Source of the DNA: DASXUX01 sp036504595
GTDB lineage: Bacteria > Planctomycetota > SZUA-567 > H5-PLA8
Assembly (NCBI GenBank): GCA_036504595.1
Contig: DASXUX010000052.1
Coordinates: 124,001 to 188,000, forward strand
Length of the DNA stretch: 64,000 bases
Direction: 5' to 3'
Shown: piece after piece, positions 42,735 to 51,085 of the stretch
Layout: each line of letters opens with the position of its first letter
Position numbering within the stretch: the stretch's first letter is position 1
The notes under the pieces: generated by a model
Databases searched by the model: none
The model's input: only the letters and a program-made list of their open reading frames with translations
What the model was told of the DNA's origin: nothing
Made by a program: the position numbers and the translations under genes

Positions 42735-44384
42735 ATGAGCACTGCTGGAGTAGCGCCGGCCTCCGTGCCGGCCGGCAGGGACGCCGGCCCTACCGCACCG
42801 CGCAATTATCTCACAGCCGAGTGCACCGTAGGCTCCTGGCTACTGGGTACGGACCATAAGCGCGTCGCGTTCCTGTACCTGCTGGCCATTGCCGCTTTCT
42901 TTACCATTGGCGTTATTGCCGCGGGACTTTTGCGCATCCACCTTTTGACCCCCGCGGGCATGCTTTTCAGTCCCGAGACCTACACGAACTTCGTCACGCT
43001 GCACGGCGTCATACTGGTTTTCTTCTTCCTTATTCCGTCGATGCCGTGCGTACTCGGGAACTTTTTGATTCCCCTGATGATCGGGAGCAAGGGTCTGGCC
43101 TTCCCGCGTCTGAACCTGGCCAGTTGGTATCTCTTTTTGCTGGGCGGGGTCTGCGCCATCTTCGCGGCCGTGATCGGCGGCGCGGACCTTGGCTGGACGT
43201 TCTACACTCCGCAAGTCAATGTCTTCTCGGCCAACCAGGGCGTGCTGACCGCTATCGGTGTGTTTCTCGCGTGCTTTTCCTGGATGCTGACGGGGCTCAA
43301 TCTCATCGTTACCATTCACCGTCTGCGCGCGCCCGGGATGACGTGGTCGCGCCTTCCGCTCTTCGTCTGGACGATGTACGGCGCCAGCCTGCTTCTGGTG
43401 ATCGGCACGCCGGTGGCGATCTTCACCCTGATCCGTGTGGCCGTGGCCCGTGCATCGCAATTCGGCCTTTTCGCTCCGGCCCTGGGCACCGGTCCGCTGT
43501 TCTTCGAACACCCCGCCGTCTACCTCATGCTTCTTCCCTGCCTGGGCGTGATCTGCGAAGTGGTGGCGTGCTTTGCCCGCAAACGACTCGTCGGATACAG
43601 AGCCCTCACCGCCGCCACTGGGGCCATCGTGGCGCTGGGCCTGCTGGTGTGGGCCTGCCATTTGTTTAATATCAGCGAAGCATCCGGCACAGGCACCCTT
43701 CTCTCCGTCTTGGGCTTTTTGTTGCTGATTCCCTTGGCGGTTGCCGTCTTCAACTGGATCGCCACGCTGTACCACGGCTCCATCTCGTTCGAGGCGCCGA
43801 TGTGGTATGCCCTGGGCTTCATCTGCCTGCTGACCATTGGCGCTTTGAGTGGTCTTTATCTTTCGACGCCCGCGCTGGATGTGCACGTCGAGGACACGTA
43901 CTTCATGATTGCGCAGTTCCACTTCGTCCTGGCCGGCGGCGCGACCATGGGCTATCTGGCCGCCATCCATTTCTGGTGGCCGAAGCTCACCGGACACATG
44001 TATTCCCAGGCCTGGGGCCGGCTCGCGGCGGCGCTGATCTTTGCCGGCTGCATCCTGACCTTCACGCCGCAGTTCGTGCTCGGTTATCTAGGCATGTCGC
44101 AGTACTACTCGGTTTATCCCGCTAATTTCCAGGCGCTCAATGTCTTGTCCACGGCCGGCTCGCTCGTGTTGGGAGCGGGCTACGCACTTCCGGTGTTCTA
44201 TCTCCTCGCCTCGCTGAAGTTCGGCGCCGCGGCCGGTCCCAATCCCTGGCGTGCGGCGGGGCTGGAATGGACGGCGGACTCGCCTCCCCGGCCAGATAAC
44301 TTCACGGAGATCCCCGTCGTGACTGAGGAAGCCTATAGCTATCCGCGCGCCGACACGGCGGCAACCCAGATTACCACGCTGTAG
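42735..44384 (+). CDS. Degenerate haem-copper oxidase subunit I homologue
   Basis: A 549-aa, about 12-helix protein that aligns along its length with oxidase subunit I. Low-spin haem ligands are kept: H90 (TLHGVILVFFF) and H396 (AQFHFVLAGG). In the active site H259 and Y263 (FEHPAVY) and H309 remain, but the second CuB His of the HH pair is C308 (VWACHLF) and the high-spin haem proximal His is Q394. The D-channel Asp is G120 (IGSKGLAFPR), the helix VI Glu is A261, the K-channel Lys is A337 (PLAVAVFNW), and the propionate Arg pair is Q456-Y457 (GMSQYY). Oxygen reduction by the usual mechanism is unlikely. ATG 42735 is used; GTG 42726 after AGGGAG is possible. No subunit III gene follows. Confidence 0.9.
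   Translation: MSTAGVAPASVPAGRDAGPTAPRNYLTAECTVGSWLLGTDHKRVAFLYLLAIAAFFTIGVIAAGLLRIHLLTPAGMLFSPETYTNFVTLHGVILVFFFLIPSMPCVLGNFLIPLMIGSKGLAFPRLNLASWYLFLLGGVCAIFAAVIGGADLGWTFYTPQVNVFSANQGVLTAIGVFLACFSWMLTGLNLIVTIHRLRAPGMTWSRLPLFVWTMYGASLLLVIGTPVAIFTLIRVAVARASQFGLFAPALGTGPLFFEHPAVYLMLLPCLGVICEVVACFARKRLVGYRALTAATGAIVALGLLVWACHLFNISEASGTGTLLSVLGFLLLIPLAVAVFNWIATLYHGSISFEAPMWYALGFICLLTIGALSGLYLSTPALDVHVEDTYFMIAQFHFVLAGGATMGYLAAIHFWWPKLTGHMYSQAWGRLAAALIFAGCILTFTPQFVLGYLGMSQYYSVYPANFQALNVLSTAGSLVLGAGYALPVFYLLASLKFGAAAGPNPWRAAGLEWTADSPPRPDNFTEIPVVTEEAYSYPRADTAATQITTL
42750..42793. repeat. GC-rich palindromic element inside the subunit I gene (family F)
   Basis: GTAGCGCCGGCCTCC and GACGCCGGCCCTAC form the outer arms of an imperfect hairpin with GTGCCGGCCGGCAGG between. 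It encodes VAPASVPAGRDAGPT at the N-terminus of the protein, before the first helix, a tolerant site. Confidence 0.8.
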
Positions 44385-44442
44385 AGGAGCGAACGACGCC
44401 TGGCGCGGAATCCAAGCCAGGTGAGAGGATATCCACAAAAGA

Positions 44443-44528
44443 TGGTGGGTAGGGAGGGATTTGAACCCCCGTAGACTTTCGTCGACAGATTTACAGTCTG
44501 TTGCCATTGACCGCTCGGCCACCTACCC
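44443..44528 (-). tRNA. tRNA-Tyr (anticodon GTA)
   Basis: The 7-bp acceptor stem is GGGTAGG/CCTACCC, followed by discriminator A and an encoded CCA. The anticodon loop reads CTGTAAA within CAGACTGTAAATCTG, giving GTA for tyrosine. A long variable arm (GTCGACGAAAGTCTAC region) fits a class II tRNA, and the T-loop is GGTTCAAATCC. It lies on the strand opposite to the oxidase homologue gene. Confidence 0.95.
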
Positions 44529-44648
44529 GGATTTTCAAATAGCCGTCCGCGCGTTTCGCGAAGACCGAACACTTATCGCTGATGAGCGCGGGGATTTCAA
44601 GTGGAACCTGACGGCGGCGTGGAATGAACGTCGCAACTCGCCAGAATT

Positions 44649-45020
44649 TTAGCGCAGCGAGGGGCGCAGGCGGCGCGCCGGGCGCAGGCGAAGCGTGGGG
44701 CGTCTGTACGTGATGGCGCGGCGGGCGTGCAGGTACGGGGTTGCGGCGATGTAGAGCGCGAGCGCAAAGGCGGCGAGAAGTCCGAGCGGCGTCGCGAACT
44801 GCGCGGCGGGCGGAGCGTTCTCTTCAGACAGAACCGGTTGGCCGACGCTGGCGATGACCGCGGGTTCACTCGGCGCTTTGGCGGGGGCGGTCTTGTCGCT
44901 CGCCGGCTGCAACTGCGGGCGGGCTGCTTCGATCGTCCACCGGGAACCGCCTGATGCGGAGACGTAGCCGATGTGGACGTATGCCGAATCCCCCGCGATG
45001 CTGTGTGCGATCATTTTCAT
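44649..45020 (-). CDS. Small membrane protein with the shared AHS...HIGY N-terminal motif
   Basis: A 123-aa protein beginning MKMIAHSIAGDSAYVHIGY, which matches the first ~20 residues of the two genes upstream. A Pro/Ala-rich linker, one membrane helix (TPLGLLAAFALALYIAATPYL) and an Arg-rich tail (RRPTLRLRPARRLRPSLR) follow. GGAGGGCGG precedes the ATG. A longer frame extending to 45704 overlaps the neighbour and is rejected. It is the last of four genes on this strand, starting with a radical SAM enzyme. Function unknown; unlike its two paralogues it lacks the DGIFDT C-terminus. Confidence 0.6.
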   Translation of the reverse strand: MKMIAHSIAGDSAYVHIGYVSASGGSRWTIEAARPQLQPASDKTAPAKAPSEPAVIASVGQPVLSEENAPPAAQFATPLGLLAAFALALYIAATPYLHARRAITYRRPTLRLRPARRLRPSLR

Positions 45021-45096
45021 GGCAGCCGCCCTCCTGGTGGCCTTTCCAACAGGCTTAACGAACGGGTGCAGTGTTTCTTGCGCGCGTTTCTTGGGA

Positions 45097-45828
45097 TTAA
45101 TCGGGGGCGGAGTTTTCGGGAGGACGACGACTGTAGCCTTCATCAATATCATCGGGGGTGTCGAAGATGCCGTCCGGGCCGGCGCTGACAATTTTGCAGA
45201 TGGTCTGCCCATTGACGTGTTGAATGCGCAATTGCATCGGGCGCATCCAGCCATCGACCGCCGAACGTTCCCATCGGTCCTCTGGAATGAGTTCGAAGAC
45301 ACTTGTCGGGATAGGCAAGCCGTCTTGGAGACGAGACTCGATCTGATATAGCAGGCCCTCGATATGCTCGCGCGTCGCAGCTTCGGGATGATCGAACTGC
45401 ACATATCCGAACCGATGCGCAAAGAACATCGCGGCAAATCCGAGCACCAGCGAAGCGCCGCCGTAAAGCGCAAGTTTGTGCCGTTGGGCAGGCTGATTTG
45501 CGGGGATCTTCCTGAAGAAGAACGCGAGCGCCAATAGCGCAGCCAGTCCCGCGATCCATTCGCCAAGCCAGATCGCAAGCGCGCCGGCGAGACCTCGTGA
45601 GAAAAAGCCCAGGCCGATGATTGCGAAGCCGATCGCCAAGCCGGCCGCGCAGCCCATTCGAGCGGGGATGTTGGGACGGAAAGCGAGCGTGAGCGTCGCA
45701 CCAAGAATAGCCAGTATCAGTCCCGGCGCAAAGATGCTGTCTGCCGGCTTGATGCCGAAAGTGGCAAGGTATCCCAAGTGCACAAAAGTGGAGGTTGTCG
45801 GCACGTGGCTTTGAGCAACGATGCGCAT
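45097..45828 (-). CDS. Membrane protein with the shared N-terminal motif and a pseudopilin-like C-terminus
   Basis: A 243-aa protein starting MRIVAQSHVPTTSTFVHLGY. About four membrane helices follow (FAPGLILAILGATLTLAF, GCAAGLAIGFAIIGLGFF, LAIWLGEWIAGLAALLALAFF, LALYGGASLVLGFAAMFF), then a soluble domain of ~95 residues ending KIVSAGPDGIFDTPDDIDE. That ending resembles the calcium-binding C-terminus of GspG-type pseudopilins. It starts 12 bases after the upstream paralogue ends, so they are cotranscribed. Function unknown. Confidence 0.75.
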   Translation of the reverse strand: MRIVAQSHVPTTSTFVHLGYLATFGIKPADSIFAPGLILAILGATLTLAFRPNIPARMGCAAGLAIGFAIIGLGFFSRGLAGALAIWLGEWIAGLAALLALAFFFRKIPANQPAQRHKLALYGGASLVLGFAAMFFAHRFGYVQFDHPEAATREHIEGLLYQIESRLQDGLPIPTSVFELIPEDRWERSAVDGWMRPMQLRIQHVNGQTICKIVSAGPDGIFDTPDDIDEGYSRRPPENSAPD

Positions 45829-45840
45829 GCGTGCACCTGA

Positions 45841-46392
45841 TCAACGCTTGTCACGACCCCAGAAGGTGTTCGGGTCGAAAATGTCGTCCTTGGTGTCGAA
45901 GATGCCGTCGCGGCCGGCGCTGACAACGTAGTGCTCTATCTGGCCATCCCTTTCGCGGGTGCGGATCTGCATCGCTCGGCTCCATTCATCCAGCGGGCCG
46001 TTTAGGGTGAGCGGCAAATCTGTTGTGAGCGTCGGAATGGGTTCGCCGGCGGCTTCCCGGCGTCTGAGGTTCTCGTTCAGCCCATAGATGCGGCCCCAGG
46101 TTATGTGGCCGGGCTTCGAGCCCCATCTGCCGAGACGATGCGCAAGCGACACCGATACAAGCACGCCCGAAAGCAGCGCGATTGCCGCACCTGCGGCGAC
46201 CAGATATCTGGCCTTCCGCAGATGCCGGACTCGAGGGAGGAGGATGGCTGCGCCGATGAGCACGCTGACAATCGTGATGATCGTTCCGGTGCCGAGCACT
46301 CCCATGTTGGGATTAAACTGCGCGGAGCAGTAGCCGAGATGCAGGTAGGGACTCTGCGTGGCGGGCACCTGGCTGTGAGCAACTATGCGCAT
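45841..46392 (-). CDS. Membrane protein with the shared N-terminal motif and a pseudopilin-like C-terminus
   Basis: A 183-aa paralogue of the next gene, starting MRIVAHSQVPATQSPYLHLGY. Two membrane helices (TIITIVSVLIGAAILL and YLVAAGAAIALLSGVLVSVS) precede a soluble domain (about residues 95-183) containing LDEWSRAMQIRTRERDG and ending VVSAGRDGIFDTKDDIFD. GAGG lies six bases before ATG 46392; a GTG four codons upstream is less likely. It follows the radical SAM gene by 42 bases on the same strand. Function unknown. Confidence 0.75.
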   Translation of the reverse strand: MRIVAHSQVPATQSPYLHLGYCSAQFNPNMGVLGTGTIITIVSVLIGAAILLPRVRHLRKARYLVAAGAAIALLSGVLVSVSLAHRLGRWGSKPGHITWGRIYGLNENLRRREAAGEPIPTLTTDLPLTLNGPLDEWSRAMQIRTRERDGQIEHYVVSAGRDGIFDTKDDIFDPNTFWGRDKR

Positions 46393-46434
46393 GATGGGCC
46401 TCACCCGAAGTATACCTTGCGCGCGCCGCCAAAA

Positions 46435-47835
46435 TCAACAGCGCGGCGCGCTGGTGCGGATCAGTTCCGGGTGCTCGGCCAGAATCCAGAGCATCTCCAG
46501 AATTGCCGCGCGCTGCTGGGCGCAATCGACGGCGCTGGTGTTGAGCGCGCCACTGTTGACGTAGTTCTCGCCTTTGCAGCCCCCCAGACACCAGTATCGC
46601 ACCACGCAAGCTCGGCAGCGGTCACAGGCATTCTCGATCGCCGTGGCGCGGCGGTGAGCGTGCAGCTTGGGATCGTTCTTCCAAAAATCGGCGAAGTTGA
46701 AACTCGGATCGCGAATGCTGCCAAGCTTGAATTGCGGCATATTGCAGTTCAGGCACGGATACAGGCTGCCGTCGGCGTCGAGCATGATCGTTTGCAGACC
46801 TGTGCCGCACGAGCGCCGCCGCGTGGACATGCGGCTGGTGGTGCCAAGAATCGAAAACGCGTCGCGGCCGAGCAACCGCAAATAGTCCGGCTTGCGCTGA
46901 AGCAACTCCGCCGTGCGGCGCATCAAATTTGAAAGCGGGACAGGCGTGAGCGGGTTTTCCTTCTGCCCGCCGAGCCGTTTGAGCGGGATAAAGCGCGCCT
47001 CAGCCACGCCCAATTTCAGCGCGAGCTTCAGGTAATCTTCCAGGCCGTCCACATTCCCCGCGTGGCAGACCATGCTCAGAATCGTGTGGACCTTGTACCG
47101 CAGCAGCGTCTGAATGCCCGCGCGCGTCTTCTCAAAATTGCCGGTTCCGCGGATCGCATCGTGAAGCTCCGGTGTGTGGCCATCGAGCGAGATTTGGACT
47201 TCCATGCGCGCTTCGCGCGCTCGGCGAGCGAACTCGTTAGTGACGCGCGTGCCGTTTGACGAGACCAGAATGCTGATGCCATGTGTGTGGGCCCAGCGGG
47301 CGAGTTCGAGCAGCTTTGCGCTTTCGAGGAGTGGTTCGCCACCGAGAACAGTGATCGTGACCTGCTTGGAAACCAGTGGCAACGCTGATTCCAGAAATCG
47401 AGTCATCTCGGCGGCCTCAAGTTCGCCTTTCCCGCTGTCGAGATAGGGCAGGTTGTAGCAGAACCGGCAGCGCAGGTTGCAGCATCGCGTGAGGTTCAGC
47501 GCGAGATTTTCGATCGGAAGCGGCGCGTCGTGGTCGATGGGCGCGCGTGGTTGCGGGCTGGCATCAACGGGCGCAAGAACTCCCAGCTTCAGCACCTCTC
47601 GAAGAGTCTGTTCGACTTCCGCGTGCTGAGCTTGCCATTCCGACTTGCGAGCGAGGAGGCGGTCTGTTGTTGTGTTTCCATCGAATGCGGCAAGCAGTTC
47701 ATCGAGCTCTGAATCCACGACCAGCCACTGGGGGTCGTCGCCCCAGATCAGCAGGGTGTTGTTGCCGCGCGACTGCCTTAAGTCGGGTGTTCGCAGGCGC
47801 AGGCATTGCGTGCCGAAATCGTGGGACTCAGCCAT
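46435..47835 (-). CDS. Radical SAM/SPASM protein with PqqD-like N-terminal domain
   Basis: A 466-aa enzyme. Residues about 25-95 (LLIWGDDPQWLVVDSELDELLAAFDG) resemble PqqD, the peptide-binding RRE fold. The radical SAM core has C119-x3-C123-x2-C126 (CNLRCRFC), the GGEP motif (VLGGEPLLES) and QISLDG. The C-terminal SPASM region carries further Cys: CGTGLQTIMLDADGSLYPCLNC and CDRCRACVVRYWCLGGCKG, for auxiliary Fe-S clusters. The architecture is typical of enzymes that modify ribosomal peptides (PqqE type) or activate sulfatases; the PqqD-like part favours a peptide or protein substrate. GGAG precedes ATG 47835. Three small proteins sharing one N-terminal motif follow and are candidate substrates. 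Confidence 0.88.
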   Translation of the reverse strand: MAESHDFGTQCLRLRTPDLRQSRGNNTLLIWGDDPQWLVVDSELDELLAAFDGNTTTDRLLARKSEWQAQHAEVEQTLREVLKLGVLAPVDASPQPRAPIDHDAPLPIENLALNLTRCCNLRCRFCYNLPYLDSGKGELEAAEMTRFLESALPLVSKQVTITVLGGEPLLESAKLLELARWAHTHGISILVSSNGTRVTNEFARRAREARMEVQISLDGHTPELHDAIRGTGNFEKTRAGIQTLLRYKVHTILSMVCHAGNVDGLEDYLKLALKLGVAEARFIPLKRLGGQKENPLTPVPLSNLMRRTAELLQRKPDYLRLLGRDAFSILGTTSRMSTRRRSCGTGLQTIMLDADGSLYPCLNCNMPQFKLGSIRDPSFNFADFWKNDPKLHAHRRATAIENACDRCRACVVRYWCLGGCKGENYVNSGALNTSAVDCAQQRAAILEMLWILAEHPELIRTSAPRC

Positions 47836-48157
47836 CGTTAAATGCTCCGTGCTGTTACTTATAAACGACAGGGACAGGCACGCGCGGCAGCATTTTATAT
47901 TTTCTGCTGAAGGGATTTTGGGACGGCGCAGTTCGACCGATCGGTGGGGAAGAAAGGACGAAGTGCGAAGGACGAAGGGCGAAGTGTGGCTGGAGAATGT
48001 CACGAGACGATTCGGACGTATGAGGGCTTCAGAGGACTTCTGGGTCAAAAGCGGCCGGAGCGGTTCGACTCTTCCGTTCTGGCGGTGACGGGGTAAACTA
48101 CGACTTGTTGTAACTTACATTATTCGGGGATTTTCGGCTTCTGGATGGGGGTGGCAC
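47836..48157. other. Divergent intergenic region without a gene
   Basis: This 322-base gap between the radical SAM gene (minus) and the protease gene (plus) must contain both promoters. Candidate AT-rich -10-like words (TATAAAAT and TTATAAG on the minus strand) are present, but no convincing -35 partner was found. No RNA gene or repeat is seen. Confidence 0.5.
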
Positions 48158-51073
48158 ATGGCAGAGGGCGACACGACACCGACCCAAGGCACGCCAGAAG
48201 ATCCGGCGGCGCAGCCTCCACAGCAGGCGTCTTTACCGCAGCGACGGCCGGTGCCGCCGCAACCGATTCCGATTGCGCAGATACAGCCCATTCCGATTCC
48301 GCAGGCGCGGCCCATTCCAGTTCCGCAGGCGCAGCCCATTCCGATTCCACAGGCGCAGCCGATTCCTGTTCCACCGCAAAAATTCGTCGCTCAGCCGTAT
48401 CCGCAGCAGCAACAATACGCGCAGCCGCAGCCGCAATACGTGCCCCAGCAGCAGTACCCGCCTCAGCAACAATACGCGCAGCCGCAGCAGTTCGTTCCCC
48501 AGCAGCAGTATCCACCGCAGCAGCAGTTCGTACCCCAACCGCAGTACCCGCCCCAACAACAGTACGCTCCACAGCCGCAGTACCCACCGCAACAGCAGTA
48601 CGCTCCGCCACAGCAAGTCCAACAGCCGGCACATCCGCAACAGCGACTGCCTCATCCGCAGCGCCAGAAGCCCGGAGCGCCGGGGACGCGCAAAGTGATG
48701 CCGGTCGGCCCGCAGCGCGGAAAGGTCGTGACCGGCCGGCCAGCACCTGCTGCCATGCCGCAGCAAGTTCCGCAGCAGGGGTATTTGCAGCCGGGTCAAC
48801 CGCCCGTGGCGGTCCCGATTCCGCAGCCGTATCCGCAGCAAGCCTATCCGCCGGCGGCGCCTCAGCCGTATCCGCAGCAGAACTACCCACAGGCCACCGT
48901 TCAGCAGCCCTACCCGCAGCAGCCGTATCCGCAACAGGCGGTGCCTCAGCAGCCCTATCCACAGCAGGCCGCGCCGTATCCGCCGCAGGCTGCTCCGGTC
49001 CCCATTCCCATTCCGGTTCCGGGGCAGGTTCCCCCGCAGCAAGCTCCGCGAACGGCGCGTGCGCCGTTGGCTGGAAAGCGCCGCACGGCGGCCGCATCAG
49101 GCGTTGCGAAGGAGCCCGAAGACGACGCGGCAGCGAAGCAGCGCAAGCTGATCATGATTGTTGGCGGCGCGATTGCCGCCAGCATCCTCATTCTCGCGCT
49201 TGTGCTCATCGGCCGAGGGTCCGGCGCGAAGACCGACACCGCTCAGAAGCCCTCCGACGACGACAAGAAGGCGCCGGTCGTGACGAAGCCCGGCACGGAA
49301 ACGAAGGCCGTCGCGGACACGAAGAAGGACGTTGAACCTGCCGAACCTGCGGCGCGCAAGAAATGGCTGCTCAAGAAATTTGACGAACAATCCGCGGCGA
49401 CGCCGACCGCCTTCGCGGAGCTGCTCGAAAAGCTGGACTCGCTGCAAAAGCTTGACGAAAACGACGCCGAACTGGCCGGTGCGTGCGATCAGCGCGTCCG
49501 GCAGGTGAAGGCTCGCGCGGAGAAGCGCGCCGACGAAGTGGCCGAATCGCTGGGCGCGTCGGCGATGAAAAAAGCGGACGGAGGCGACTACAAGAGCGCT
49601 CTGGCTGAGCTGGATAAGTTCCCCGTCGAGCTCTCGCGAACGGAAGCGTCGCAACGCGTCTTCTTCTACCGCCGGAAATTGTCTGAGAAGGCGATGGAAC
49701 TGTATCAAGCGGCGGACCGGAAGGCTCAGCAGCTTTGCGACGCGGCCGACTACGCGGGCGCGGACAAGGCCTACGCGTCGGTGGGGGGATTCGGGCATCC
49801 GAAGATCGACAAACTCGTCGCGATGCGGCGCGCGGAGATGAAGGATTTCGGCGCGCGCGGCAAAAATCCGTCGGAAGGCCGCACGCTGGACTTGTCCGAA
49901 CAGCAGGCCTTCATACGAGCCGACATTTACGCGTGCATGCCAGACATGGCCGCCAACTTCGACACGGCGTTTCACGAAGCGGTCCTGGGGACGCGCGAGG
50001 TGGCAGAGTCCAAGATCAACCTGGGGCAGTATCCGCGTTCGCCGGTCTTCTATTATTGCCGCGGCGTGATGCTCAGCCGCGTGGGCGAGATGGATGACGC
50101 GCGCTGGTGCGCCGAACAGGCCGCGCGCCTGGCGCTGCCGAACGAACAGTTCAAGTCGCGGCTACTGGCGCTGGAATCCCGCATCGCGCTGTTCGGGAGC
50201 GGGGATTTTCAGACCGGCGTGGGCAAGGCTCAAGAAGCCCTGCAACTGGATCCGAAGAACGCCGACGGCGTGTTCCTGCTGGGGATCGCGAACAGCTTTA
50301 TGGGCGAGCACGTCAGCAATGCGAACAGCCGCGAACAGTACGCTCAACGCGGCAACGACTTCCTGAAGATGGCCGTGCAACTCGACCCGCAGTACGCGCG
50401 CCTGGTGCCGAAGGAGATCGCCGGCGACGCGGGCGGAGATGGGGACAAGTACAAGTTCACGGGCGCGGCGAATCCCTATCTGTCGTCGGTCGTGCTGGTC
50501 CACGGCCGCACGGCGTTGGGCGAGGGCGAAGGCACGGGCTGGGCGGTGCACAGCACGCCGAAGGTCGCCTACATCATCACGAACAACCACGTGATCAAGG
50601 GGCTCAGCGATTTCACCGTAACCTATCAGCAGGAATCGTTCGGCAATCTGGTGCGCAAGATGTCCACCGTGGTCAAAATTCTCGGCACCGATCCGGTCAA
50701 CGATCTGGCGCTGCTGGAAGTGGGCACAGAAACGCAGGTGAAGGCTCTGCCCGTGCGCGCCACGACCTCGGGCCTGGTGCTGCCGATGAAGCTGACGATG
50801 ATCGGGCATCCGAAGGGCTTGGATTTCACCGTGATCACGGGCGAACTGGCCAACTTGAGCCGCATGAGCGAAGGCAAGCGGCACCTGCAGATCAATTCGA
50901 ACGTGGACTGCGGCATGAGCGGCGGCCCGGTGATCGACGACACCGGCCACGTCGTCGGCGTGACGGTGGCGAAGATCATCGGCATGGGGCAGAGTTTGGC
51001 GATCATCACCGAACACGTGCGGGACCTGTGTGCGAAATCGAACATCACGGTGGAATTGAAGACGGGGAAGTAG
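48158..51073 (+). CDS. Membrane-anchored trypsin-like serine protease with Pro/Gln-repeat N-terminus
   Basis: A 971-aa protein. Residues about 10-330 are low-complexity, with IPIPQAQP units and then YPQQ/YPPQQQ units. One membrane helix follows (KLIMIVGGAIAASILILALVLIG), then an alpha-helical, TPR-like region (about 400-750), then a trypsin-like domain with the triad H811 (IITNNHVI), D849 (DPVNDLALLEV) and S921 (DCGMSGGPV), as in DegP/HtrA but without a PDZ domain. The N-terminal repeats lie before the helix, so the protease is probably outside the membrane with the repeat arm inside, or the reverse. Pro/Gln-rich arms suggest multivalent interaction. Substrate unknown. Confidence 0.85.
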   Translation: MAEGDTTPTQGTPEDPAAQPPQQASLPQRRPVPPQPIPIAQIQPIPIPQARPIPVPQAQPIPIPQAQPIPVPPQKFVAQPYPQQQQYAQPQPQYVPQQQYPPQQQYAQPQQFVPQQQYPPQQQFVPQPQYPPQQQYAPQPQYPPQQQYAPPQQVQQPAHPQQRLPHPQRQKPGAPGTRKVMPVGPQRGKVVTGRPAPAAMPQQVPQQGYLQPGQPPVAVPIPQPYPQQAYPPAAPQPYPQQNYPQATVQQPYPQQPYPQQAVPQQPYPQQAAPYPPQAAPVPIPIPVPGQVPPQQAPRTARAPLAGKRRTAAASGVAKEPEDDAAAKQRKLIMIVGGAIAASILILALVLIGRGSGAKTDTAQKPSDDDKKAPVVTKPGTETKAVADTKKDVEPAEPAARKKWLLKKFDEQSAATPTAFAELLEKLDSLQKLDENDAELAGACDQRVRQVKARAEKRADEVAESLGASAMKKADGGDYKSALAELDKFPVELSRTEASQRVFFYRRKLSEKAMELYQAADRKAQQLCDAADYAGADKAYASVGGFGHPKIDKLVAMRRAEMKDFGARGKNPSEGRTLDLSEQQAFIRADIYACMPDMAANFDTAFHEAVLGTREVAESKINLGQYPRSPVFYYCRGVMLSRVGEMDDARWCAEQAARLALPNEQFKSRLLALESRIALFGSGDFQTGVGKAQEALQLDPKNADGVFLLGIANSFMGEHVSNANSREQYAQRGNDFLKMAVQLDPQYARLVPKEIAGDAGGDGDKYKFTGAANPYLSSVVLVHGRTALGEGEGTGWAVHSTPKVAYIITNNHVIKGLSDFTVTYQQESFGNLVRKMSTVVKILGTDPVNDLALLEVGTETQVKALPVRATTSGLVLPMKLTMIGHPKGLDFTVITGELANLSRMSEGKRHLQINSNVDCGMSGGPVIDDTGHVVGVTVAKIIGMGQSLAIITEHVRDLCAKSNITVELKTGK

Positions 51074-51085
51074 AGAAAGAAAAGA

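Noticed and set aside
44649..45704. Minus-strand frame of 351 codons
   Set aside because: Its first two thirds are out of frame with, and overlap, the 243-aa membrane protein. Only the last 123 codons, with their own ribosome-binding site and the shared N-terminal motif, are accepted.
48240..48620. Regularly repeated DNA resembling a CRISPR array
   Set aside because: The repeats are in-frame codons for Pro/Gln units with no unique spacers of constant length. No cas genes are present, and no CRISPR array was seen in the window.
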